Assembly: GCA_963789025.1 (NCBI GenBank)
Contig: CAWBIT010000012.1
Span: 29,880 to 93,879 of the forward strand
Length of the DNA: 64,000 nt
Reading direction: 5' to 3'
Source: AP-15 sp963789025
Lineage (GTDB): Bacteria; Pseudomonadota; Alphaproteobacteria; ATCC43930; CGMCC-115725
Shown here in pieces: positions 34,301 through 41,789 of the stretch. Within the stretch, counting starts at the first letter, position 1, and each line of letters starts with the position of its first letter. A model generated the notes under the pieces. The model saw nothing but the letters and a program-made list of their open reading frames with translations. It was not told where the DNA came from and searched no databases. Position numbers and translations under genes: made by a program.

Positions 34301-34880
34301 GCGCGTCCTCTATTTCGCCGGCTACAAGCTCGTGCAGGACCGTTACAAGGTCCCCGAGATCGAGCACGCTGCCGACTGCGTCGTGTGGTGCTGCGACGAG
34401 GCGCCCGGCTTGGCGCCGGGCCGGCCGCAGGACCGCGCCTTTGTCGGCAACATCGTCGAGGCGATCGAAGCCTATGGCCGGGGCGCGTTGGGGTCGGTCA
34501 TGATCCCATTGTCGGCAGTCGACCGCATCATCGCGATCGGCTCGGACGGCATGATGGCGGCCGTCGCCGAGGCGCGGCAGGCGGGTTTGAAGCGCTATTT
34601 CCGCCCCGACCACCGCGCGATCGCGTCGATCAATTCGCCGATGCAGTGCATGATGAAGGAGATCTGCGCGCAGTGCCTGCAACGTCACCGCGATCCGGTG
34701 ACCGGCACCGAGACGGTCGTGTTCTCCTGCTTCAACCAGGACCAGGAGATGGACCGCGTCGATTTCCGCACCCTGCGCCGCCGCCTCTCGCAAAACGGCG
34801 TCCAGGAAAAACTCACCAAGCTCTGGGTCGACCGCTGCCTGCAGCATTTGGGCGAACGCCCCGCGATCGCGGCCGAATGA
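31344..34880 (+). CDS. Very large Fe-S flavoprotein, GltD/NfnL-like fused to FNR/NfnS-like module
   Basis: 1178 aa. Residues about 250-350 are Cys-rich (CIWCHNQGKDSC, then ICNDCMKACIYQRQDPVDIPQIE, the [4Fe-4S] motif of GltD-type subunits). About 383-880 is a pyridine-nucleotide-disulfide oxidoreductase fold with VLVVGLGPAGFTLSHHLL (FAD) and GGGLTAIDTATE (NAD(P)H). From about 870 an FNR-like module follows (FKPGQFYRLQNYE, LMGPTGTP, VLLVGGGLGN) ending in a PyrK/NfnS-type cluster CMMKEICAQCLQRH...SC. The order L-then-S resembles a fused NADH-dependent ferredoxin:NADP oxidoreductase. The N-terminal about 240 residues are unrecognised. Electron partners unknown. Confidence 0.8.
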   Translation: MTNLSLQHGLSFADLYDREGLVRLDRAFVAHLNETDIGLHDRLMTARRDPDAVEGLDESNLLVDLAPHLEDFIGELFGIAAEVRALQARHHELAPLYSVKRLFVQRRALKGVKEADAMAVDGPGLAGELDRLMGPPADESVGPWERRYAEHVAKWLEDEAGNADALDMAQRYAAWATLSPEGRLKHRHGVLFKVPHRLDLHHLVPVETIERDGVTMLRLPEDDWRRRDGFALTDPGTDLTGALDQANYCIWCHNQGKDSCSKGLKEKDGAFKKSVFGVPLAGCPLEEKISEMNLVKARGNSLGALAIVAVDNPICAATGHRICNDCMKACIYQRQDPVDIPQIETRTLKDVLGLPWGFEIYSLLTRWNPLNIRRPLPRPATGYKVLVVGLGPAGFTLSHHLLNDGHFVAAVDGLKIEPLPPEIGGVALDGARHPFEPIRDVASLVERLDNRVMAGFGGVAEYGITVRWDKNFLKIVRLLLERRASFSMYGGVRFGGTITIDSAFDLGFDHVALCAGAGRPTVIPMKNGLAPGVRQASDFLMALQLTGAAKTDSIANLTVRLPVVVIGGGLTAIDTATESLAYYPLQVEKFLSRYETLVAERGEEAVRAEWTPPEREVATEFIEHARAIRAERDAAHREDRPPQLVNLIDGWGGVTIAYRRRLVNSPSYTLNHEEVAKAMEEGIRFAELLTPVEVDVDLFGQAAALRLTRHSVTEVGGHRPDPNQGPGEEVVLPARTILVAAGTQPNTVLGREDPGNITLDGRYFRALDEDGNPVTPERVVKPSAVRVLTHLRPDGRAVSFFGDLHPSFFGNVVKAMGGATLGYPVVSRMLARRTPSAPAPVELAARLDYELRPQVQEIVRLTPNIIEVVVRAPIAARAFKPGQFYRLQNYERLASRVDGTTLAMEGLALTGAGIDTEKGLLSTVVLEMGGSSDLCALLKPGEPVILMGPTGTPTETPSGETVLLVGGGLGNAVLFSIGAAFRARGSRVLYFAGYKLVQDRYKVPEIEHAADCVVWCCDEAPGLAPGRPQDRAFVGNIVEAIEAYGRGALGSVMIPLSAVDRIIAIGSDGMMAAVAEARQAGLKRYFRPDHRAIASINSPMQCMMKEICAQCLQRHRDPVTGTETVVFSCFNQDQEMDRVDFRTLRRRLSQNGVQEKLTKLWVDRCLQHLGERPAIAAE

Positions 34881-34899
34881 CCGCCGCGACAGCGGAGTG

Positions 34900-35899
34900 C
34901 TATTCGATCACCTCGTCGGCAATGTCGAGCATGCGCTCCGGAATCGTGAGACCGAGCTCCTTGGCGGCCTTGAGATTGATGATCAGCGAATATTTCGTTG
35001 GCTGCTGTACCGGCAGGTCGGCCGGACTGGCGCCTTTGAGGATGCGGTCGATGTAGGATGCCGCCTGTGCGTACACGTCGACTGGGTCGAACCAGTAGGA
35101 CATCAGGCCGCCAGCCTTGGGAAAGTCCGGCGTGCCGATTAGAGGCAAATGGTGTCGAGCTGCTGCGGTGATGATCACATCGCGATGTGCTTCGTTAAAA
35201 CTGTTCGGCAAAGTGATCAGCCCGCCTCCTGGCTCGCGCGCCCGGGAGGCGATGGCTCCTTCGATCCCGGGGTCGTCGTGAACCGGAGCAAGCGTCACCG
35301 TGACCTTGAGGGACGCGCCGGCGGCTTCGATACCGCGGTTGAACAGCGGAGCGGAAGGCGAGGCGTCAGGGTTGAAGATGACGGAGACCCGTGTGACGCT
35401 TGGCGCGACGTCCTTCAGCATTGGAGCCACTTCCCCATGAGCGGCGGGTCCAAAGCGCCGAACCCGGTGATGTTGCCGCCCGGCCGCGCGAGGCTCTGAA
35501 CCAGGCCCAGCCCGACGGGATCGAGTACGAGGACAAAAACGATCGGTATCGTGCCCGTCTGCTGCCGCAGTGCAATGACCGTCGGCGGGGTGCTCGCGAG
35601 AATTGCGTTCGGCGAAAGGCCGACCAGTTCAGCCGAATAGGTGTTTAAAAGCGCTGGATCGTTCGCGGCAAAGCGCTGGTCGATCCGGATATTCCTGCCC
35701 TCATTCCACCCAAAACGCCCAAGCGCCTCCGCGAAGGCTCGCATACTCGCCTGAGCGAACGGATCGTTCTGCGTCCAAGGTAGCAACACGCCAACACGGC
35801 GAGCCGGCTCGGGCTGCTGCGCGTGCCCAGCGGCCGGCGATGCTGCCACGGCGGTAAGACGGCGATAAACTCTCGCCGCCCTAACGATCGGACCCCCAT
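34900..35899 (-). pseudogene. ABC transporter substrate-binding protein (ABC_sub_bind, TrpX-like), two frameshifts
   Basis: Three pieces in different frames join into one protein: a signal-peptide start GRREFIAVL (near 35880), then AASPAAGHAQQPEPARRVGVLLPW to GALDPPLMGKWLQ (35849-35415), then MLKDVAPSVTRVSVIFNPD to the C-terminus (35430-34900). One missing base in each junction (about 35860 and about 35418) explains both breaks. The whole is a normal-length about 330-aa lipoprotein-like binding protein. It converges on the large flavoprotein gene. Confidence 0.85.
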
Positions 35900-35959
35900 G
35901 TGCCTCACCGGGTCGAATACGACCACCATGCTACCGAGGGTTCAGATTGCAGTCCAGAC

Positions 35960-36271
35960 ATCACTAGCCAGTTCAATTCGCGGTTCTGCGAGCAGTGCCT
36001 GCAACGCCATTGCGATCCCTTGATCGCCACCGAGACGGTCGTCTTCTCCTGTTTCAACCAGGACCCGCAGATGGTATGCCCCTTTTCCGAACCCTGCGCC
36101 ACAAAGGTGGCCTCGCAGGTCGTCTCCGCGATCTGTACGCACCTGCCGCAGAGCGTCAAAGCATGGGTGTTCGGCTCGCGCGCGACGGGGCGCGCGAGGC
36201 GCTACTCCGATCTCGACGTGGCGATCCTTGGGGAGTCCAGGTCCGGTGACGCGATCCTGACCCGAAAATAG
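35960..36271 (+). pseudogene. Chimeric relic: duplicated flavoprotein tail fused to nucleotidyltransferase antitoxin start
   Basis: Positions about 35984-36075 repeat, at roughly 87 percent identity, the 3' end of the large flavoprotein gene (about 34663-34754; CQCLQRH, ETVVFSCFNQD). The same open frame then runs into LPQSVKAWVFGSRATGRARRYSDLDVAILGE, the GSR-x-SD-x-D core of minimal nucleotidyltransferases (MntA/MNT antitoxins), and stops early at 36271. The upstream frame back to 35900 is not recognisable. No HEPN toxin gene follows, so this is more likely debris than a working gene. Confidence 0.7.
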
Positions 36272-36558
36272 CCCCAATCTCCCGCTATCTTTCTTCTGAG
36301 GGAGCAAGCAGCGAGGTGGTTTCGTGGTGGGTGGGTATGTCAGACCGATCGGGCTGTGGCCTCGTCCCGGCAGAACCGTGGGCAGATACAGCCAGGTAAC
36401 AGCGGAAAACAGCCAGCGGGTTTGCCGTTATTGCTGCATCGGCCGGCAGAAATCGAGATTTTCCGAGGTTCTTGGCATAGGCACTGGCTGTTTTCTTGCT
36501 GCAAAGAACAGCGACAACAGCCAGGTCTGCGCTTAGGGTCTAGCGGAGGAGGGTGGAG
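36272..36558. other. Intergenic stretch with AACAGC-rich microrepeats
   Basis: 287 bp. ACAGCCAG words occur at about 36388, 36407 and 36518 and TTTTCTTGCTGCAAAGAACAGC at 36490-36511; related blocks lie near 13783-13819, 14400-14430 and, inverted, 49312-49382. No gene was seen. Confidence 0.6.
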
Positions 36559-37032
36559 ATGGATCTGGAAGGGGGGTGCGCCTGCGGCGCACTGCGGTAC
36601 CGACTGACCGCGGCTCCATTGATCGTGCATGCCTGCCACTGCCGCGACCGCCAGAAGATGACCGGCAGTGCGTTCGTGCTCAACATGTGGATCGAGAAGA
36701 ACCGCGTCGAGGCCGACCACAGCCTGCCGAAATCATTCATGCTGCCCGCGGGGAGCGGCAAGCCCCACGAGGTATTTTTCTGCGGCGATTGCATGACCCG
36801 GCTGTGGAGCAAATACCACGCCGCACCCGGCGATACATTGCTCGTGCGGGTCGGCGCCCTCGATCATCCGGAACGGGTCGAGCCCGACGTCCACATCTTT
36901 ACCAGAAGCAAATTGCCCTGGTTCGAACTGCCGCCGGACAAGCCCGCCTTCGAGGCGTTCTATAAAATCCCGGAGGTCTGGCCGGCCGCCAGTCAGGAAC
37001 GGCTGCGCCGCAACATAGCCGGCCAGAGCTGA
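36559..37032 (+). CDS. GFA family (CENP-V/glutathione-dependent formaldehyde-activating-like) protein
   Basis: 157 aa from the ATG at 36559 (GGAGGAGGGTGGAG upstream; a GTG at 36553 is an alternative). Zinc-binding pattern GGCACGALRYRL, HACHCRDRQKMTGSAF and FFCGDCMTRLW matches the Mss4-like GFA fold, though the usual CxxC/CxxC set is slightly relaxed. Such proteins bind glutathione adducts or detoxify aldehydes; the true substrate is unknown. Confidence 0.87.
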   Translation: MDLEGGCACGALRYRLTAAPLIVHACHCRDRQKMTGSAFVLNMWIEKNRVEADHSLPKSFMLPAGSGKPHEVFFCGDCMTRLWSKYHAAPGDTLLVRVGALDHPERVEPDVHIFTRSKLPWFELPPDKPAFEAFYKIPEVWPAASQERLRRNIAGQS

Positions 37033-37100
37033 TGGCGCTGCCTAGTCTGCGGACCATTCAGATTGCCGAACTCGGACCAATGCTCGCACGATCAATCCTG

Positions 37101-37172
37101 CCACACCGGCGAAGGCCGGTGCCCATGGCAGGCCTGGATCCCGGCCTTCGCCTGGCCTTCGCCGGGAAGACG
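37101..37172. repeat. Palindromic REP-like repeat
   Basis: CCACACCGGCGAAGGCCGGTG and CCCGGCCTTCGCC arms; a second internal CTTCGCCGGGAAGACG arm follows. Same family as 7084-7145, between the convergent GFA and haem-propeller genes. Confidence 0.75.
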
Positions 37173-37216
37173 ATGAGGGGGCATTGCATTGAAATCATCC
37201 GAATGCATTCTGAACG

Positions 37217-39376
37217 CTAATTGGCGAGCGGGTCGGGGCGGAGCTGGAAGCGCACGACCTTGGGCATGGGCCCCTTGCCGGTTTCGAGGTGGAACATCGT
37301 CCGGGTGCCGTAGGTCGTCCACAGTGCCCGGCCCTTCCAGCCGGCATTGGGGTCGTCGATGCGACCGTCCATCCCCTTTGTGAAATAGTCGTTCACATAG
37401 GGGACGCGCAAGGTCACGAACTTGCTGTCGACGAGAGCCAACAAGGCGCTGTTGAGGTTGCCGGTGGCGATCGGCACGTCCTGGCCGAGACCCAATGTGT
37501 TGTGCTGATCGACCCAGACGTAATAGCTCGACTCGGCGCTGCCGGGATCGCTGACGGTTTTGAACTGCGGTCCGGGGAAGGGGTTGAGGGTCCAGCCCTC
37601 GGGGCAGTGCTTGCCGGTCGCGGTCGGGCCGTTCAACACCTTGCATTTGCTGCGGTCGAAGCTCGCCAGATGGCCGCTCGCCAATGATGCCCAGAACACG
37701 CCCTTGCTGTCGATGTCGCCGCCGCGCGGCCCGTAGCCGGGCATTGGCGGCTCGTAGATCTCGGCGAGCGCGGTGTGGGTCGGATCGGAGCCGGGATTGA
37801 CGCGTACGATCGCACCGGGGAAGCCCAACACCGTGCCCCACACGGATCCGTCGGCCGGGCTGATCGAAACCGAATAGAGGTTCACCGCTATTCGCTTGTC
37901 TTTCGTCGGGTCGACCGGCTGGTTGGGCTCGACGTAATCGTCGCGCTTGCCATTGCCGTTGGTGTCGAGGATGAACGGCGTCCAGCCCTGCGATTTCTGC
38001 TCGTCTCCGGTTTCCTCGAACATCTTGCGATTGAGCCAGCCGATGACGCCGGGTCCGCTGACGCCCGCGCTGGTCCACAGCGTGTTGTTGGCGTCCGAGG
38101 CGAAGTTCAAATGGTGCGTCGGGAAGCAGGTGCTGATCAACGTGAACTTGCCGCTCGCCGGATCATACATCGAGAGATGACGGCTGGCCTCTTGCAGCGG
38201 AAAGACCTGCGCCGACGGATGGCTCGACCCCTGCTTGCAGAAAGCCGGGTTTGCCGGCGGGCGCACCCGCGCGGTGAACCAGACCCGGCCCTTCTCGTCC
38301 ATCATCGGGTTGTGCGTGGTGCTCTCGCTGTCCCAGATCGGCTCGGCGCCCCAATAGGGCGACGGCTCCATCGGCGCGGTCTTCGAGGTCGGTGTATTTG
38401 GATCGCGCACCGGGTGCTTGATCTCGCCGACCGAATTGTGCGCCGGGTCGAGGACCGGAATATAATCGGTGCTGTCCTCGGTCGAGCCATACATCTTGCC
38501 ATTGGCATTGATGGTCGGATTGCGACGGTCAGTCGGCGTGAGGTCATGGAGGTAGGCCGTCTCGCGGCTCCAGTCCCACAAGGTCAGCACGATGTTGCGC
38601 TCGACGCCCTGCGGCCGCGGCGGTTGCGCAAACGGCAGCTCGCCTTTGGCGATCCGATTGGTCCAGTCGCCGAAATATTGGAATGCCAGCTGCGGGTCGA
38701 GGCGGCTGATTGCACTGACCATGCTGGTCTCCGCCTGTCCCGACTGGATGCGCCGCGCCCAGGCGTCTGCTGAGGTGTCGAAATGACCGAGCGCCGCCGG
38801 AATCGTGCGCGTCCCAAGGGTGCCGATGCCGTGGCAGGCAATGCAGCCGGTGGTCTTTATAATGTTCAACCACGCCGTGTGAGTCTTGATATTCTCCGGC
38901 ATGTTCTCGTCGCGCTTCGGCCCGGAGAAGTTACTCTCGTCCGGGATGTTCAGCATCGAATACCAGTAGATCGCTGGATAATATTGCGCGGCGGCCGCCT
39001 CATTCGGCGCCGGTACTGCCGTTAAATTGACGGTTTTCCCCGGCGTCGTCACGACACGCGGCGAGTCGATGAGGCCGTAGCCGCGCACCCAGACGTCGTA
39101 ATTGGCCTGAGGAAGATCCGGAATGACGTAACGTCCCTGATCGTCGGTGACGACGATTTTGGCGAATGCCGTCGGCAATCCGGTGGTCTCGGCGATCACC
39201 CAGACGCCCGCTTCGGGCCCGTTTTTGCCGGTAACGACGCCGCCCAGATCATGCTGGCCAATGCGGGCCGCAGATTGCGGGGTCTGCTGCGCGCTGAGCC
39301 GCGCCGGCGCGGCGGCGAGCAGCGCAGCAACGCCGATCGCAGCAACGCTCTGCAGGATTTGAATTTTTGTCGTCAT
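37217..39376 (-). CDS. Secreted c-type haem protein with carboxypeptidase-regulatory-like and propeller domains
   Basis: 719 aa from the ATG at 39376 (GGGAGGGAC upstream; the longer open frame to 39646 is not protein-like). A Sec signal (ILQSVAAIGVAALLAAAP) is followed by a carboxypeptidase regulatory-like beta-sandwich (GVVTGKNGPEAGVWVIAET, YVIPDLPQANYDVWVRGYG). A single haem site CIACH lies at about residue 185, then a long repeat-rich region resembling virginiamycin-B-lyase-type propellers (NPMMDEKGRVWFTARVR, ISPADGSVWGTVLGFPGAIVRV). It is probably periplasmic and redox-linked; the substrate is unknown. Confidence 0.8.
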   Translation of the reverse strand: MTTKIQILQSVAAIGVAALLAAAPARLSAQQTPQSAARIGQHDLGGVVTGKNGPEAGVWVIAETTGLPTAFAKIVVTDDQGRYVIPDLPQANYDVWVRGYGLIDSPRVVTTPGKTVNLTAVPAPNEAAAAQYYPAIYWYSMLNIPDESNFSGPKRDENMPENIKTHTAWLNIIKTTGCIACHGIGTLGTRTIPAALGHFDTSADAWARRIQSGQAETSMVSAISRLDPQLAFQYFGDWTNRIAKGELPFAQPPRPQGVERNIVLTLWDWSRETAYLHDLTPTDRRNPTINANGKMYGSTEDSTDYIPVLDPAHNSVGEIKHPVRDPNTPTSKTAPMEPSPYWGAEPIWDSESTTHNPMMDEKGRVWFTARVRPPANPAFCKQGSSHPSAQVFPLQEASRHLSMYDPASGKFTLISTCFPTHHLNFASDANNTLWTSAGVSGPGVIGWLNRKMFEETGDEQKSQGWTPFILDTNGNGKRDDYVEPNQPVDPTKDKRIAVNLYSVSISPADGSVWGTVLGFPGAIVRVNPGSDPTHTALAEIYEPPMPGYGPRGGDIDSKGVFWASLASGHLASFDRSKCKVLNGPTATGKHCPEGWTLNPFPGPQFKTVSDPGSAESSYYVWVDQHNTLGLGQDVPIATGNLNSALLALVDSKFVTLRVPYVNDYFTKGMDGRIDDPNAGWKGRALWTTYGTRTMFHLETGKGPMPKVVRFQLRPDPLAN

Positions 39377-39484
39377 AGCATGGTCCCTCCCTTTGACGAC
39401 CGTACCATCCCGGGCCGGCGCCGCTTCCCGACGAAGTCTGCATGTGGACCGAGGCTTAGGCAACCGCTTGTTATAAGGCACCGC

Positions 39485-39520
39485 CGAGCCATCGAATTTC
39501 CGATGATCAGCCGTGCGATC
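39485..39520 (+). repeat. Duplicated upstream element, emrB copy
   Basis: CGAGCCATCGAATTTCCGAT...CAGCCGTGCGAT; matches 41151-41186 upstream of marR in the same orientation with a few changes. Confidence 0.75.
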
Positions 39521-39568
39521 GCCGCGCGGCACCGGTTCCGATCGATGCTTTGCAAACTCATCAGCCAT

Positions 39569-39596
39569 GCTTATCATCGATAAAGTACAGTTGTTG
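39569..39596 (+). promoter_or_regulatory. Candidate promoter/operator of emrB1, shared with marR
   Basis: GCTTATCATCGATAAAGTAC... aligns with 41223-41250 at 20 of 28 positions; the conserved ends (GCTTAT, AGTA, TTGTTG) suggest a binding site for the local MarR regulator plus a promoter. The gene starts 20 bp downstream. Confidence 0.5.
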
Positions 39597-39615
39597 CGTT
39601 GACGGATCACGGCAG

Positions 39616-41145
39616 GTGAGGAGCGAAGCGCGGGCGCCGGTTGCAAACCGGGGGATGATCACAGCTTCGATCATGCTGGCGACGATCATGCAGGGTGTCG
39701 ACAACACGATCGCCAATGTCGCGTTGCCGCACATCCAGGGCAGCCTCTCGGCGGCCCAAGATCAGATCGCCTGGGTGCTGACCTCGTACATCGTCGCGGT
39801 GGCGATCATGACGCCGCTGACCGGGTGGCTCGCCGGGCGCCTTGGCATCAAATATGTGTTTCTGATTTCGGTGGCCGGGTTCACGCTCGCCTCGGCTTTG
39901 TGCGGCAGCGCCACCAGTCTCACCCAGCTGGTGATCTACCGTCTGCTGCAAGGCGCCTGCGGCGCTGGGCTCGTCCCGCTCTCCCAATCGGTGCTGATGC
40001 AGATCAACCCGCCGGAGCGGCACGGCCAGGCGATCGCGATCTGGGGCATGGGGGTGATGCTGGGGCCGATCTTCGGCCCGATGCTGGGTGGCTGGCTTAC
40101 CCAAGATTACAGCTGGCGTTGGATCTTTTACATCAACCTGCCGGTCGGCGTGATCGCCAGCCTCGGCATTCTGGCTTTTATCCGCGAGACGCGCCACACG
40201 CATCGCGAGGCCTTCGACTTCTTCGGCTTCGTGACGTTGAGCATCGCCGTCGGAGCACTGCAGATGATGCTCGACCGCGGCGAGCTCAAAGATTGGTTCA
40301 ACTCGACCGAGATTTGGGTCGAGACGCTCGTCTCCGGCGTCTTCTTCTATCTATTCATCGTTCATACTGCCACGGCCAGAGATCGATCCTTCATCAATCT
40401 CGACCTAATGAAGAGCCCAAACTTCCTGGCCGGCACGGTCCTGATGTTTTTTGTCGGCGGCATTCTCAGCGGCACCTTGGCGCTATTGCCGACCATGCTG
40501 CAGTCGCTGATGAATTACCCGGTCTTTACGACCGGGCTGGTGACCGCTCCGCGCGGCATCGGCACGATGATCGCCATGTTCGTTGTCGGGCGTATGATCA
40601 ACCGCGTCGACAACCGGCTGATCATCCTTACCGGGTTCCTGCTGACCGTCCTCTCGCTCTGGCAGATGACCGGATTCTCGCTGCAGATGGGAATGGCGCC
40701 GGTCATTTCGTCGGGCTTGCTGCAGGGGTTCGGGCTCGGCTGCACCTTCGTCCCGCTTAACACGCTGGCGCTGTCGAACCTGCCGCGGCACATCCTGACG
40801 CAAGGGACCGCGATGCGCAGCCTGATGCGCAATCTCGGCGGCAGCATCGGCATCTCGGTCCTTGAGGCGCTGTTGATCCAGAACACGCAGGTCGTGCATT
40901 CGCGCCTGATCGAGAATCTGCGGCCGGACAACCCGCTCGCCCAGGCACCGTGGTTGGCGCCGCCGTTCAGCCTCACGACACCCTCGGGGATTGCCGCACT
41001 CAACGCCGAGGTGACCCGGCAGGCCGCGATGGTGGCCTATATCAACGATTACGCGCTGATGATGATGATCGTGCTTCTGCTGATCCCGCTGCTGCTGCTG
41101 GTCCGCCGAGCGCGCCCGGCGCTGCGGCCCGAGGTGGCCCGCTAG
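39616..41145 (+). CDS. EmrB/QacA family (DHA2) drug efflux MFS transporter (copy 1)
   Basis: 509 aa from the GTG at 39616, chosen because its paralogue at 42946 begins at the same point (ARAPVANRG); an ATG at 39655 is an alternative. About 14 membrane segments; TIANVALPHIQGSLSAAQDQ and WVLTSYIVAVAIMTPLTGWLAGRLG, read in pieces, are DHA2 signatures. Exports hydrophobic drugs by proton antiport, normally with an EmrA adaptor and outer membrane channel. It is followed at about 110 bp by marR. Confidence 0.92.
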   Translation: MRSEARAPVANRGMITASIMLATIMQGVDNTIANVALPHIQGSLSAAQDQIAWVLTSYIVAVAIMTPLTGWLAGRLGIKYVFLISVAGFTLASALCGSATSLTQLVIYRLLQGACGAGLVPLSQSVLMQINPPERHGQAIAIWGMGVMLGPIFGPMLGGWLTQDYSWRWIFYINLPVGVIASLGILAFIRETRHTHREAFDFFGFVTLSIAVGALQMMLDRGELKDWFNSTEIWVETLVSGVFFYLFIVHTATARDRSFINLDLMKSPNFLAGTVLMFFVGGILSGTLALLPTMLQSLMNYPVFTTGLVTAPRGIGTMIAMFVVGRMINRVDNRLIILTGFLLTVLSLWQMTGFSLQMGMAPVISSGLLQGFGLGCTFVPLNTLALSNLPRHILTQGTAMRSLMRNLGGSIGISVLEALLIQNTQVVHSRLIENLRPDNPLAQAPWLAPPFSLTTPSGIAALNAEVTRQAAMVAYINDYALMMMIVLLLIPLLLLVRRARPALRPEVAR

Positions 41146-41150
41146 CGGGG

Positions 41151-41186
41151 CGAGCCATCGAATTCCCGACTACCAGCCGCGCGATT
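41151..41186 (+). repeat. Duplicated upstream element, marR copy
   Basis: CGAGCCATCGAATTCCCGAC...CAGCCGCGCGAT, the counterpart of 39485-39520. It lies immediately after the emrB1 stop. Confidence 0.75.
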
Positions 41187-41222
41187 TCTATCGCGGCCGT
41201 CCTGGCAAATTTTGATATCTTA

Positions 41223-41250
41223 GCTTATTATCACCGTAGTATAATTGTTG
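41223..41250 (+). promoter_or_regulatory. Candidate promoter/operator of marR-emrA-emrB2
   Basis: GCTTATTATCACCGTAGTAT... with a consensus TATAAT at 41240-41245, only about 14 nt before the marR ATG, so the transcript has little or no leader. Paralogous to the site at 39569-39596. Confidence 0.55.
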
Positions 41251-41258
41251 GTACAGCT

Positions 41259-41789
41259 ATGATCATGGACCTCGACCGCAGCTTCGGGTTTCTCGTTCAC
41301 GACGTCGCCCGGTTGTTTGGGCGCCGGTTCAATCAGCGGGCGCTGCTTTTTCTCGGGCTCACTCGCGCACAGTGCAAGGTGCTGGGGTACCTCGCGCGCA
41401 ACGAGGGGATCAATCAGGCCGGCCTCGCCGACCTGCTCGAAATCAAGCCGATGACCTTGGTGCGGCAGATCGACCGGATGGAGGAAGACGGCTGGATCGA
41501 ACGGCAGCCCCAGCCTGGCGACCGGCGCGCCCGCCGCCTCGTTCTGACCGACAAGGCCCGACCGATCCTGGCGCGCATTCTGGACCTCTCGAACGAGATC
41601 CGCGCCGAGTCCTTTGCCGGCCTTTCCAAAGACGAGGGAAAGCAGCTGATCGAACTCTTGCGGCGGGTACATCGCAATCTTTCGGAGCGCGTGCTGCCGC
41701 TATCGGCGGACTTCGCCGAACTCGACGAGACGACCGAGCGCGGGCCGAGCGGCCATGCGGAACTGGCGCCGGTTGGAGGCCATCAGTGA
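41259..41789 (+). CDS. MarR family transcriptional regulator
   Basis: 176 aa; starts at the ATG at 41259 or 41265. Winged-helix core: RAQCKVLGYLARNEGINQAGLADLLEIKPMTLVRQIDRMEEDGWIERQ, seen in segments, with the wing GDRRARRLVLTDKA. It probably represses the flanking emr genes and itself and is released by a drug or phenolic ligand. Its stop overlaps the emrA GTG by 4 nt. No clear ribosome site, in line with a near-leaderless mRNA. Confidence 0.9.
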   Translation: MIMDLDRSFGFLVHDVARLFGRRFNQRALLFLGLTRAQCKVLGYLARNEGINQAGLADLLEIKPMTLVRQIDRMEEDGWIERQPQPGDRRARRLVLTDKARPILARILDLSNEIRAESFAGLSKDEGKQLIELLRRVHRNLSERVLPLSADFAELDETTERGPSGHAELAPVGGHQ

